16,509 nucleotides of DNA from Desulfatitalea sp. GTDB lineage: Bacteria; Desulfobacterota; Desulfobacteria; Desulfobacterales; Desulfosarcinaceae. The translations under genes and the position numbers were made by a program. The notes under the pieces were generated by a model. The model was not told the DNA's origin, did not search any database, and was given only the letters and a program-made list of their open reading frames with translations. Location of the stretch: the NCBI GenBank assembly GCA_013041835.1, contig JABDRH010000686.1, positions 1-16,509 on the forward strand, in the 5' to 3' direction. Shown here piece by piece: positions 1 to 6,899 of the stretch; positions within the stretch are counted from its first letter, which is position 1; each line of letters begins with the position of its first letter.

Positions 1-1715
1 ATCACGACGTGCCGGTCACGCTTTTGGTGGACGGCATTCCCCATAACTTCGGCTATGGCCGCATGGATATCCAGCCCATCTTCCCGATGGAGATCGAGCG
101 CATCGAAGTGGTCAAGGGCACCGCGGATCCCCGCTACGGCCTCGGAAATATCGCCGGCAACGTCAATGTCCACACCAAGCAGGGCGGCGAAGACACCGAG
201 GCGCGCCTGCTCACGGGCAGCTTCAACACGTATGACGCCAGTATCATCACCAGCCATGAAACCGGTCATTTTTCCCAAACCTACTTTGCCGGCTACCGTA
301 CAAGTGATGGGTATCGCGATCATTCAGAGCTCAAAAAAGGCGCCGCCTCGGGGAAATGGTTCTATACGCCTGGCAACGACCGGCTCCGCATCGGCCTCAT
401 TGCGCGTTTTTTCGCCATGGACGCCAACGCCCCCGGCTATTTGTCCAAGTCCCAAACCGAAGAAGATCCGCGCCAGGCGGCCGGCTTCGCCGGCACGGAT
501 GGCGGCGAGCAGGAGAACAAGCACGGCAGTCTGCACCTGGATTTCCGGCCGACGCGTGATCTGAGCTGGTCCTTGAAAATCTATGCTCAGAACTTGCGGC
601 GCACCCGATGGGCCCGATGGGGCGATGACGAGACCCAGGCCGAAAGATTTTCCGACGATTATCAGTATGGGGCCATCTCAACCTTGAGCTACGACCTGAA
701 CGATGGCGTCATGGCGCGGCTCAAGATCGATTGGGGCCTGGACTACATGTATCAGAACAATCTGGAGCGTCGCTGGACGACTGTGGACCGGGTGCGCCAG
801 GACGGTCCGATCCGCGATTGGGATGTCAATAAATACTACTGGGGCAGCTATGTCCAGGCCGATGGGGACATTGTTTCCTGGTTACGCCTCATCGCCGCCC
901 TGCGGATGGACAGTTTGGGTGGGTCGTACCGCAACCGTCTGGCCGGCCGGGAATCGGACATGCTCGACCTGGAGTATATCTGGCAGCCCAAGGTGGGCGC
1001 CGTGGTGACCCCCATCGAAGGTTACAGCGCCTACGCCAACTGGGGCCGGACCTTTCAACTGCCGGGCACCCCCCAGCTCTTCGGGCAGAATGCGGCCGGC
1101 GACCCGATCGACCGGGGGTTGACCGAATCCACCAATGACGGGTGGGAAGCGGGCGTGAAGCTCTCGCCCGTTGCCTGGCTTTCGGTGCGGGCAGGCTATT
1201 GGGAGATGGTCGCCGACGACGAAGTGCGGGATAAAATGGACGGAACGGGCGATTACATCAATGCCGGGAAAACCAACCGAAAGGGTTGGGATGCCACCAT
1301 GACCGTGCGGCCCCATCGCTGGATTTTCCTTTGGGGGTCTTATTCCCATACGGAAGCAATCTATACCGATCCCGGCCCCGGCCTCGAGGACCGGCAGGGC
1401 AAGAACATCGAAAATATCCCGGACTACACGGCCAAAATGGGCGTCGATGTCGAGCATCCCATCGGTATTTTCAGCAGCGTATGGCTGGAATCCCAGGGGA
1501 AATACTACCTTGACCCCCAGAATGTAAAACAAAAAGTTGGCGATTTTGATCTGTGGAACCTCTCGGTGGGATACAAGACCCGTGTTGCCACCTTGGGTAT
1601 GGAAGTCAAAAATCTACTCGATGAAAACTACACTGCTTTTGCATGGAATGACGATCATGGCTTTTCTCCAGGTGACGCGCGCAGTTTCTACGGATGGATC
1701 TGTGTGGCGTACTAA
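1..1715 (+). CDS. TonB-dependent outer-membrane receptor, 5'-truncated (nickel locus, receptor 1)
   Basis: The reading frame is open from the first full codon (position 3), so the gene begins upstream; the signal peptide, TonB box and first part of the plug are missing. What remains starts inside the plug domain, with a LLVDGIP strand, then IERIEVVKGTADPRYG and a GNVNVHTKQGG strand, which are standard plug motifs. About 500 residues of alternating beta-strands follow, and the protein ends in an aromatic residue (Tyr), as outer-membrane barrels do. These receptors import metal complexes or other scarce ligands using energy from TonB-ExbBD. The stop lies 31 bp before nikA on the same strand, so it is probably the first or an early gene of the nik operon. 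Inferred ligand: a nickel chelate. It could instead bind a siderophore-like or cobalt ligand; sequence alone does not settle this. The barrel segment around 1000-1070 resembles the matching segment of the second receptor. Confidence 0.9.
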   Translation, partial: HDVPVTLLVDGIPHNFGYGRMDIQPIFPMEIERIEVVKGTADPRYGLGNIAGNVNVHTKQGGEDTEARLLTGSFNTYDASIITSHETGHFSQTYFAGYRTSDGYRDHSELKKGAASGKWFYTPGNDRLRIGLIARFFAMDANAPGYLSKSQTEEDPRQAAGFAGTDGGEQENKHGSLHLDFRPTRDLSWSLKIYAQNLRRTRWARWGDDETQAERFSDDYQYGAISTLSYDLNDGVMARLKIDWGLDYMYQNNLERRWTTVDRVRQDGPIRDWDVNKYYWGSYVQADGDIVSWLRLIAALRMDSLGGSYRNRLAGRESDMLDLEYIWQPKVGAVVTPIEGYSAYANWGRTFQLPGTPQLFGQNAAGDPIDRGLTESTNDGWEAGVKLSPVAWLSVRAGYWEMVADDEVRDKMDGTGDYINAGKTNRKGWDATMTVRPHRWIFLWGSYSHTEAIYTDPGPGLEDRQGKNIENIPDYTAKMGVDVEHPIGIFSSVWLESQGKYYLDPQNVKQKVGDFDLWNLSVGYKTRVATLGMEVKNLLDENYTAFAWNDDHGFSPGDARSFYGWICVAY

Positions 1716-1726
1716 TCGCGCCATCG

Positions 1727-1755
1727 TATGCGAATGGGGTCGGCGGATGCGCATA
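1727..1755. promoter_or_regulatory. Inverted repeat TATGCG-N17-CGCATA over the nikA start (possible metal-regulator site)
   Basis: Perfect 6-bp half-sites lie at 1727-1732 and 1750-1755, and the nikA ATG (1747-1749) sits in the spacer. The geometry recalls the E. coli NikR operator (GTATGA-N16-TCATAC), but the half-site sequence and the spacing both differ. It may be chance. If real, it would control nikABCDE separately from the receptor upstream. Confidence 0.22.
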
Positions 1756-3363
1756 TGGGTCCTGGCGGTGGTGCTTGTGTCGGCTGCCGCGGCCGTCCCG
1801 GCGGCCGGACCGCAAACCCTGGTTTACTCCTGGTCCGGCAATGTCGGGCCGCTCAATCCCCATTTGTATTCACCCAACCAGATGTTCGCCCAGGCCATGG
1901 TGTACGAACCGCTGGTGCGCTACACGGCCGAAGGCGGCATCGCGCCCTGGCTGGCGGCCGCGTGGGAGATATCGGCCGACCGGCGGATCTACACATTTCA
2001 TCTGCGCCACGAGGTCAGCTTTTCCGACGGCACGCCGTTCACGGCCCAGGCAGCCAAGAAGAACTTCGACACGGTGATCGCCAATGGCCGCAGCCATTCC
2101 TGGCTGGCGTTGGTGGCCGTAATCGCCGAGGTCCGGGTGATAGACGACCATACGCTGCAGTTGATTCTCAAACAACCCTATTATCCGGTGCTCGAGGATC
2201 TGGCACTGGTGCGCCCCTTCCGGTTTCTCTCACCGGCGGCCTTTCCGCCCGGCGGCCAAACCGCCGACGGCATCCGGGCGCCTATCGGTACCGGTCCGTG
2301 GCGGCTCGCGGAATCCCGCCTGGGAGAATATGATCTTTTCCTCCGCAATGAACGCTACTGGGGTTTTAGGCCGAAGATCGAACGAATCCGGGTCAAGGTG
2401 ATTTCCGATCCCAACACGTGCGCCGTGGCCTTTCAAGCCGGAGAGATCGATCTGATCTACGGCGACGACCAGATCAGCCCGTTCACCTATATGCTATTTC
2501 GCGGAGATCGGCGCTATTCGAGCGGTACATCGCCTCCGTTGGCCACGCGGGCCCTGGCTTTGAACAGCGCTCACGGTCCTACCCGGGAGATTGCCGTGCG
2601 CCGGGCAATCCAGCACGCCGTCGACAAGGAGGCGCTTGTCAAAGGGGTGCTGCTCGATACAGAAACCAGGGCCGACACCCTGCTTTCGCCCACCCGGCCT
2701 TATTGCAACCTGGGGTTGACGCCCCGTGGCCATGATCCGGCCCTGGCTGAACGGCTGCTGGACGATGCCGGCTGGCGCAGGACGGACGACGAGCGTTTCC
2801 GTAGCAAAGCGGGTCGGCCCTTATCGTTGGATCTTTGCTTCATCGGGAAAAGCGCCTTGCAAAAGTCCATTGCCGAAGTTGTGCAGGCAGACCTCCAGCA
2901 GGTGGGCATCCGGGTTCTTCTCAAGGGCGTGGAAGAAGATATGTTCGGCAAATACCAGAAAGAGGGCGCCTTCCACATGATCTTCAACGATACCTGGGGG
3001 CCGCCCTACGAACCACACGCTTATTGCAGCAGCATGCGGGTGCCTTCCCACGCGGATTACCAGGCCCAGGCCGGCCTGCCCATGAAGGCCGACATCGATG
3101 CCTGGATCGCCCGGGTGCTCGTCAGCACGGATGAGAACGAGCGCCGGCGGTTATACCGCGAAATCCTTTCCACGCTGCATGATCAGGCGGTCTATCTGCC
3201 CATCAGCTACACCACCGGGCTCATGGTGCACGGTCCTGATCTGGCCGGCGTGGCCTACGGGCCGACCCGCTATGAAATTGCATTCGAGGCCATGGTTAAA
3301 AAACAGGCCGCCACCGGGCTGTCGCCGGCAACGGAGGGCCATCATGCGCAATTACATCCTTAA
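1747..3363 (+). CDS. nikA: Nickel ABC transporter, periplasmic nickel-binding protein NikA
   Basis: 538 aa, SBP_bac_5 family, close in length to E. coli NikA (524). It captures nickel (in E. coli as a Ni-(L-His)2 or metallophore complex) in the periplasm and delivers it to NikBC. The alignment with E. coli NikA, recalled from memory, is close: NVGPLNPHLYSPNQMFAQ near residues 32-49 and SSMRVPSHADYQAQ near 428-441 are nearly identical. Equivalents of the E. coli ligand-pocket residues Tyr22, Met27, Trp100, Arg137, Trp398, Tyr402 and the nickel ligand His416 are Tyr41, Met46, Trp119, Arg156, Trp417, Tyr421 and His435. Arg97 is replaced by Ser116, with an Arg one place earlier. Residues 1-20 form a signal peptide without a lipobox Cys, so the mature protein is soluble. 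ATG 1747 is chosen because it gives that signal peptide and no other in-frame ATG lies near; the ribosome site is weak, which suggests coupling to the receptor gene. The 3' end overlaps nikB by 20 bp. Confidence 0.93.
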   Translation: MRIWVLAVVLVSAAAAVPAAGPQTLVYSWSGNVGPLNPHLYSPNQMFAQAMVYEPLVRYTAEGGIAPWLAAAWEISADRRIYTFHLRHEVSFSDGTPFTAQAAKKNFDTVIANGRSHSWLALVAVIAEVRVIDDHTLQLILKQPYYPVLEDLALVRPFRFLSPAAFPPGGQTADGIRAPIGTGPWRLAESRLGEYDLFLRNERYWGFRPKIERIRVKVISDPNTCAVAFQAGEIDLIYGDDQISPFTYMLFRGDRRYSSGTSPPLATRALALNSAHGPTREIAVRRAIQHAVDKEALVKGVLLDTETRADTLLSPTRPYCNLGLTPRGHDPALAERLLDDAGWRRTDDERFRSKAGRPLSLDLCFIGKSALQKSIAEVVQADLQQVGIRVLLKGVEEDMFGKYQKEGAFHMIFNDTWGPPYEPHAYCSSMRVPSHADYQAQAGLPMKADIDAWIARVLVSTDENERRRLYREILSTLHDQAVYLPISYTTGLMVHGPDLAGVAYGPTRYEIAFEAMVKKQAATGLSPATEGHHAQLHP

Positions 3364-4294
3364 ACGAGTGCTGATCCTCATCCCCTTGCTCCTGACCGTT
3401 TCGATCCTGGTTTTCCTGGTGCTGCGCCTGGGAGCGAATGATCCGGCCATGGCCTATCTGCGGCTTTCACGAATACCACCCACGGACGAAGCCCTTTGCG
3501 CGGCCCGCCAGCTTCTCGGGCTCGATCGGCCGTGGGCGGTGCAGTATCTGGACTGGCTATGGCACGCGGTGCGTCTGGATTTCGGCAACGCCTACGTCAC
3601 CGGCGCGCCGGTGTTGGCCCGCATTCTCTACTATTTGCCCAATACGCTCTACCTGGCCGGCGTATCGCTGCTGATGACCATCGTGCTCAGTTTGCCCCTG
3701 GGCATCCTGGCGGCCCTGAATAAAGACCGTTGGCCCGACCACCTGACCCGGGCCCTGGCCTTTACAGGGGTTTCCATGCCCGGGTTCTGGCTGGGATTTC
3801 TGCTGGTCATGCTCTTTTCCATCAGGCTGGGGTGGCTGCCGCCCATGGGCAAGGGCGGTGTTTCCCATGTGATCATGCCGGCCTTTACCCTGGCGCTCAT
3901 GTCCTTGTGCATCAACATCCGGCTGATGCGCGGCAGCATGCTCGAACAGTTGAACACCCGGTCGGTGCTCTATGCCCGGGTGCGAGGGCTTTCGGAACGT
4001 CGGGTGATGGGGTGTCATGTCTTGAAAAATTCCCTGATTCCCGTGGTGACGGCCATCGGCATGCACATCGGAGAGATGCTGGGCGGCGCCGTGGTGGTGG
4101 AGATGATCTTCTCCTGGCCGGGGGTGGGCCGCTTTGCGGTTTCGTCTATTTACAACCGGGATTTTCCGGTCATGCAGTGCTTCATTTTGATGATGACCAT
4201 GATCTTCGTCTTCTGCAATCTGGCGGTGGACATCCTTTATGCCTGGATCGACCCCCGCATCCGGACCGGGAAAGGTCCCGACGCATGCATCTGA
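3344..4294 (+). CDS. nikB: Nickel ABC transporter permease NikB
   Basis: 316 aa inner-membrane permease of the BPD_transp_1 family, the same size as E. coli NikB (314). With NikC it forms the channel through which nickel passes from NikA. The N-terminal helix (residues 8-28) is followed by RLGANDPAMAYLRLS, close to E. coli NikB. Further hydrophobic segments lie at about 103-125, 140-162, 178-192, 232-252 and 275-300. The cytoplasmic EAA-type loop that contacts the ATPases is at about 210-231 (YARVRGLSERRVMG). MHIGEMLGG and WPGVGRFAVSSIYNRDFPV are highly conserved NikB stretches. The ATG at 3344 has a GGAGGG ribosome site at 3333-3338. The gene overlaps the end of nikA by 20 bp and the start of nikC by 10 bp, so translation is probably coupled. 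DppB/OppB-type dipeptide permeases are the alternative, but the NikA partner argues for nickel. Confidence 0.93.
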   Translation: MRNYILKRVLILIPLLLTVSILVFLVLRLGANDPAMAYLRLSRIPPTDEALCAARQLLGLDRPWAVQYLDWLWHAVRLDFGNAYVTGAPVLARILYYLPNTLYLAGVSLLMTIVLSLPLGILAALNKDRWPDHLTRALAFTGVSMPGFWLGFLLVMLFSIRLGWLPPMGKGGVSHVIMPAFTLALMSLCINIRLMRGSMLEQLNTRSVLYARVRGLSERRVMGCHVLKNSLIPVVTAIGMHIGEMLGGAVVVEMIFSWPGVGRFAVSSIYNRDFPVMQCFILMMTMIFVFCNLAVDILYAWIDPRIRTGKGPDACI

Positions 4295-5121
4295 TCAAAA
4301 CCCTGTTGCGGCGCAAACTCAATTGGGTGGCCCTGCCACTGATGCTGCTCTTCGGGTTTACCGCGCTTTTGGCACCCTGGCTGGCGCCTCATGACCCCGA
4401 GCAGGTGGATCTGTCCCAACGGCTGGCCGCGCCTGGCGCCGGACACCTGCTCGGCACGGACCACCTGGGACGCGACATCCTCTCCCGCCTGATCTGGGGC
4501 GCGCGGGTTTCGTTGGGCTCGGTCCTGATCATTATCAGTCTGGTGATGCTGCTGAGCCTGGTGGTGGGCTGCGCCTCGGGATTCATGGGGGGCATCACGG
4601 ACAGCGTGCTGATGCGCATCTGTGAAGTGTTTCTGAGCTTTCCCACCTTCATTCTGGCCATGTTTTTGATCGCGGTGCTGGGCATGGGCATGACCAACGT
4701 GGTGCTGGCCATCGTGTTGACCCACTGGGCCTGGTACGCGCGCATCATCCGAAGCCTGGTCCTGGGCATGAAGCACCGGGAGTACATCCTGGCCGCCCGG
4801 GTGGCCGGAACCGCGCCCTGGCGCTTGTTCGTCCGGCACCTGGCACCCTCGATCCTGGCCCAACTGCTTATTCTGGCCACCCTGGATATCGGCCACATGA
4901 TGCTGCATGTTTCCGGGCTTTCATTCCTGGGACTGGGCGTTCAGCCGCCGACCCCTGAATGGGGGGTCATGATCAGCGACGCCCGGCAGTACATCTGGAC
5001 CTATCCGGAGCAGATCCTCTTCCCCGGCGCCATGATTTTCCTCGCGGTCATGGCCTTCAACATACCCGGCGATACCTTGCGGGACAGCCTGGACCCGGTG
5101 ATCCGGGCCGAGGAGGTGTGA
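4285..5121 (+). CDS. nikC: Nickel ABC transporter permease NikC
   Basis: 278 aa, the same length as E. coli NikC (277), and the second half of the permease pair. The N-terminal transmembrane helix (about 14-34) is followed by the NikC/DppC signature GTDHLGRDILSRLIWGARVS (57-76). Membrane segments lie at about 78-98, 118-150, 190-212 and 246-262. The EAA loop that docks on NikD/NikE is at about 167-186 (YILAARVAGTAPWRLFVRHL). The C-terminus has the family motif NIPGDTLRDSLDP (259-271). The ATG at 4285 lies inside the last codons of nikB. The stop at 5119-5121 is one base before the nikD start codon, and the end of nikC carries the nikD ribosome site. No unusual residues were seen. Confidence 0.93.
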   Translation: MHLIKTLLRRKLNWVALPLMLLFGFTALLAPWLAPHDPEQVDLSQRLAAPGAGHLLGTDHLGRDILSRLIWGARVSLGSVLIIISLVMLLSLVVGCASGFMGGITDSVLMRICEVFLSFPTFILAMFLIAVLGMGMTNVVLAIVLTHWAWYARIIRSLVLGMKHREYILAARVAGTAPWRLFVRHLAPSILAQLLILATLDIGHMMLHVSGLSFLGLGVQPPTPEWGVMISDARQYIWTYPEQILFPGAMIFLAVMAFNIPGDTLRDSLDPVIRAEEV

Positions 5122-5122
5122 C

Positions 5123-5959
5123 ATGGCCGCCGATGATTTGTTGACCATTGAAAACCTGAGCTTGACCCTGGGCAGCGGCCCGGCCCAACGCGGCCTGGTG
5201 CACGGGGTGAGCCTGCGCCTGAAGCAAAAGCGCATCATGGGCCTGATCGGCGCCAGCGGCTGCGGCAAGTCGCTCACCTGTCTGGCCGTGATGCGGCTGC
5301 TGCCCGATGGTGTCCGCCAAACCAGCGGAGAGATCCGCTTCCGGGGCACATCGCTGGGCCTGTTGCCCGAACCCCAGATGCGCATCCTGCGCGGCAGCCA
5401 GATGGCCATGATCCTGCAGAACCCCATGAGTTGCTTCGACGCTCTGTTTACCATCGGCCAGCACTTGCGAGAGACGCTGAGCTGTCACCGATCTTTAAAA
5501 CGAGCGGAAGCCAAACGCCGCATGCAGGGGGCCCTGGCGGCCGTGGGCTTCGACCCGCCCAATGAAATCCTCGATCTGTTTCCCTTCCAGTTGAGCGGGG
5601 GCATGCTGCAGCGGGTCATGGTGGCCATCGCCCTGCTGCTGCGGGCGCCCTTGATCATCGCCGACGAGGCCACCACGGACCTGGATCTGGTCTCCCAGGC
5701 CGGAATTCTCGATCTGCTGGAACGATTGAAGACCGTACACGGGATGTCCATTCTGCTGATCACCCATGACCTGGGCGTCGTCGCCCGGCTGGCGGACGAG
5801 GTGGCGGTGATGGACACAGGCCGCATCGTGGCCTCGGGTCCCGTGGAACGGGTTTTTAAAAGCACCGGCCATCCTTACACCCAGGCGTTGCGCAAGGCCC
5901 ATCTGAACCTTTATGGGCCGCGGCTGCATCGGTTCGGCATCGGCACTGTGGACCATTAG
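5123..5959 (+). CDS. nikD: Nickel ABC transporter ATPase NikD
   Basis: 278 aa cytoplasmic ATPase, one of two that drive nickel import. Walker A is GASGCGKS (43-50), the Q-loop is ILQNP (97-101), the ABC signature is LSGGMLQRV (157-165), Walker B is LIIADE (177-182) and the H-loop His is 215 in LLITHDLGVVARLADEVAVM. QTSGEIRF and the C-terminal AHLNLYG also match E. coli NikD (254 aa); the C-terminal tail here is about 15 residues longer. The residue after Walker B Glu is Ala (DEATTDLD), where E. coli NikD and most relatives have Pro. The ribosome site AGGAGGTG (5111-5118), inside the end of nikC, fixes the start at 5123. DppD is the nearest alternative family; the operon context supports nickel. 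Confidence 0.92.
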   Translation: MAADDLLTIENLSLTLGSGPAQRGLVHGVSLRLKQKRIMGLIGASGCGKSLTCLAVMRLLPDGVRQTSGEIRFRGTSLGLLPEPQMRILRGSQMAMILQNPMSCFDALFTIGQHLRETLSCHRSLKRAEAKRRMQGALAAVGFDPPNEILDLFPFQLSGGMLQRVMVAIALLLRAPLIIADEATTDLDLVSQAGILDLLERLKTVHGMSILLITHDLGVVARLADEVAVMDTGRIVASGPVERVFKSTGHPYTQALRKAHLNLYGPRLHRFGIGTVDH

Positions 5960-5990
5960 GGTCATGGGCACTTGTGAGAAGAAAGATGCA

Positions 5991-6809
5991 ATGGATCTGC
6001 TGAAATTCGATGGCATTCACAAATCGTATACCCGGGGCGGCATGTTCGGCGACCGCCAACGCCATGCGGTTTTAAAAGGGGTTCACCTCTCCATCGCGCC
6101 AGGGTCGTGCATCGGCCTGCTGGGCCGCAGTGGATCGGGCAAAAGCACTTTGGGCCGCATCGCCCTGGGTATAGAGGCCCCGGATGCCGGTACGGTATTG
6201 TATGACGGTGCGGCCATCGATCAAATGCCGGCGGCGCGATTTCGTGATTTCCGGCGCAACAACCAGGTGGTCTTCCAGAACTCGCTGGGTTCGGTGAACC
6301 CACGTTTTACCGCCGGGCAAATCGTCGCAGAGCCACTGAAGAATTTTAAATCTTCGACAGCCGCCGCCCTGAAGGAAAAAATCAACGATCTGCTGACCCA
6401 GGTCGGCCTGCGCCGGGAAGACGCCGACAAATACCCGCACCAGTTCAGCGGCGGCGAATTGCAGCGCGTCTGCATCGCCCGGGCCATCGCCTTGAATCCG
6501 CGCCTGATCGTTCTGGACGAAGCCGTGAGCAGCCTTGATATGGTGGTTCAATCCAGGATCATCGATCTGCTGATGGCCCTGCGGGATGCCGCGGGCATCG
6601 CCTATCTGTTCATATCCCACGACCTGCGCGTGCTGGCCAAAATCGCCGACCGGTTGGCCGTCCTGCACGACGGCCGCATCGTCGAGGACGTGGATCTGAC
6701 CGAACCCAGGCAACAAGCCTACCATCCCGCTTTAATTGAGTTGATCGGCGCGGTGTTGCCGCCCATCAGTGAATGGTCCAAAAGGAGGAACGAAGCAATC
6801 TGCGTATGA
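5991..6809 (+). CDS. nikE: Nickel ABC transporter ATPase NikE
   Basis: 272 aa, the second ATPase of the importer (E. coli NikE, 268 aa). Walker A is GRSGSGKS (45-52), the Q-loop is VVFQNSLGSVNPR (93-105), the signature is FSGGELQRVCIARAIA (152-167), Walker B plus D-loop is LIVLDEAVSSLD (172-183) and the H-loop His is 210. DEAVSSLD matches the unusual DEAVSNLD of E. coli NikE rather than the common DEPTSALD. ATG 5991 is preferred because it aligns with the E. coli N-terminus and has a purine-rich GAGAAGAAAG upstream. An in-frame ATG at 5964 would add nine residues. The gene follows nikD by 31 bp. The last residues (RRNEAICV) are not conserved in what I recall of the family. The second receptor begins 90 bp further on. 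Confidence 0.92.
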   Translation: MDLLKFDGIHKSYTRGGMFGDRQRHAVLKGVHLSIAPGSCIGLLGRSGSGKSTLGRIALGIEAPDAGTVLYDGAAIDQMPAARFRDFRRNNQVVFQNSLGSVNPRFTAGQIVAEPLKNFKSSTAAALKEKINDLLTQVGLRREDADKYPHQFSGGELQRVCIARAIALNPRLIVLDEAVSSLDMVVQSRIIDLLMALRDAAGIAYLFISHDLRVLAKIADRLAVLHDGRIVEDVDLTEPRQQAYHPALIELIGAVLPPISEWSKRRNEAICV

Positions 6810-6899
6810 TGACTCTGGAAAAAGTAATGTGAGGGCAATGGATTATGCCCGGACAAAAAGACCGTACGAATGTTCAAATGCCTAAGCAAAGGAAAAGCG

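Noticed and set aside
882..1532. 216-aa minus-strand open frame opposite receptor 1
   Set aside because: It lies wholly inside the barrel coding frame, has no recognisable motif or ribosome site, and is best explained as an antisense shadow.
4237..4908. Long minus-strand open frame of 223 aa opposite nikC
   Set aside because: It is a shadow of the GC-rich nikC coding frame; the composition (Gln, His and Gly-rich) is not protein-like and nikC is unmistakable.
1747..6809. Dipeptide/oligopeptide transporter (Dpp/Opp) reading of the ABC operon
   Set aside because: The binding protein matches NikA at the nickel-site residues, including PSHAD with the nickel ligand His, and NikE carries the unusual DEAVSSLD; both favour nickel.
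6804..6831. GTATGA at 6804-6809, resembling a NikR half-site at the nikE end
   Set aside because: The partner TCATAC is absent at the required N16 spacing (the bases there are AATGTG), so a NikR site is not supported.
6810..6899. Cobalamin or other riboswitch upstream of receptor 2
   Set aside because: The gap is only 90 bp, with one 5-bp hairpin (GGGCA/TGCCC at 6833-6850); it is too short for a cobalamin riboswitch and shows no conserved core.
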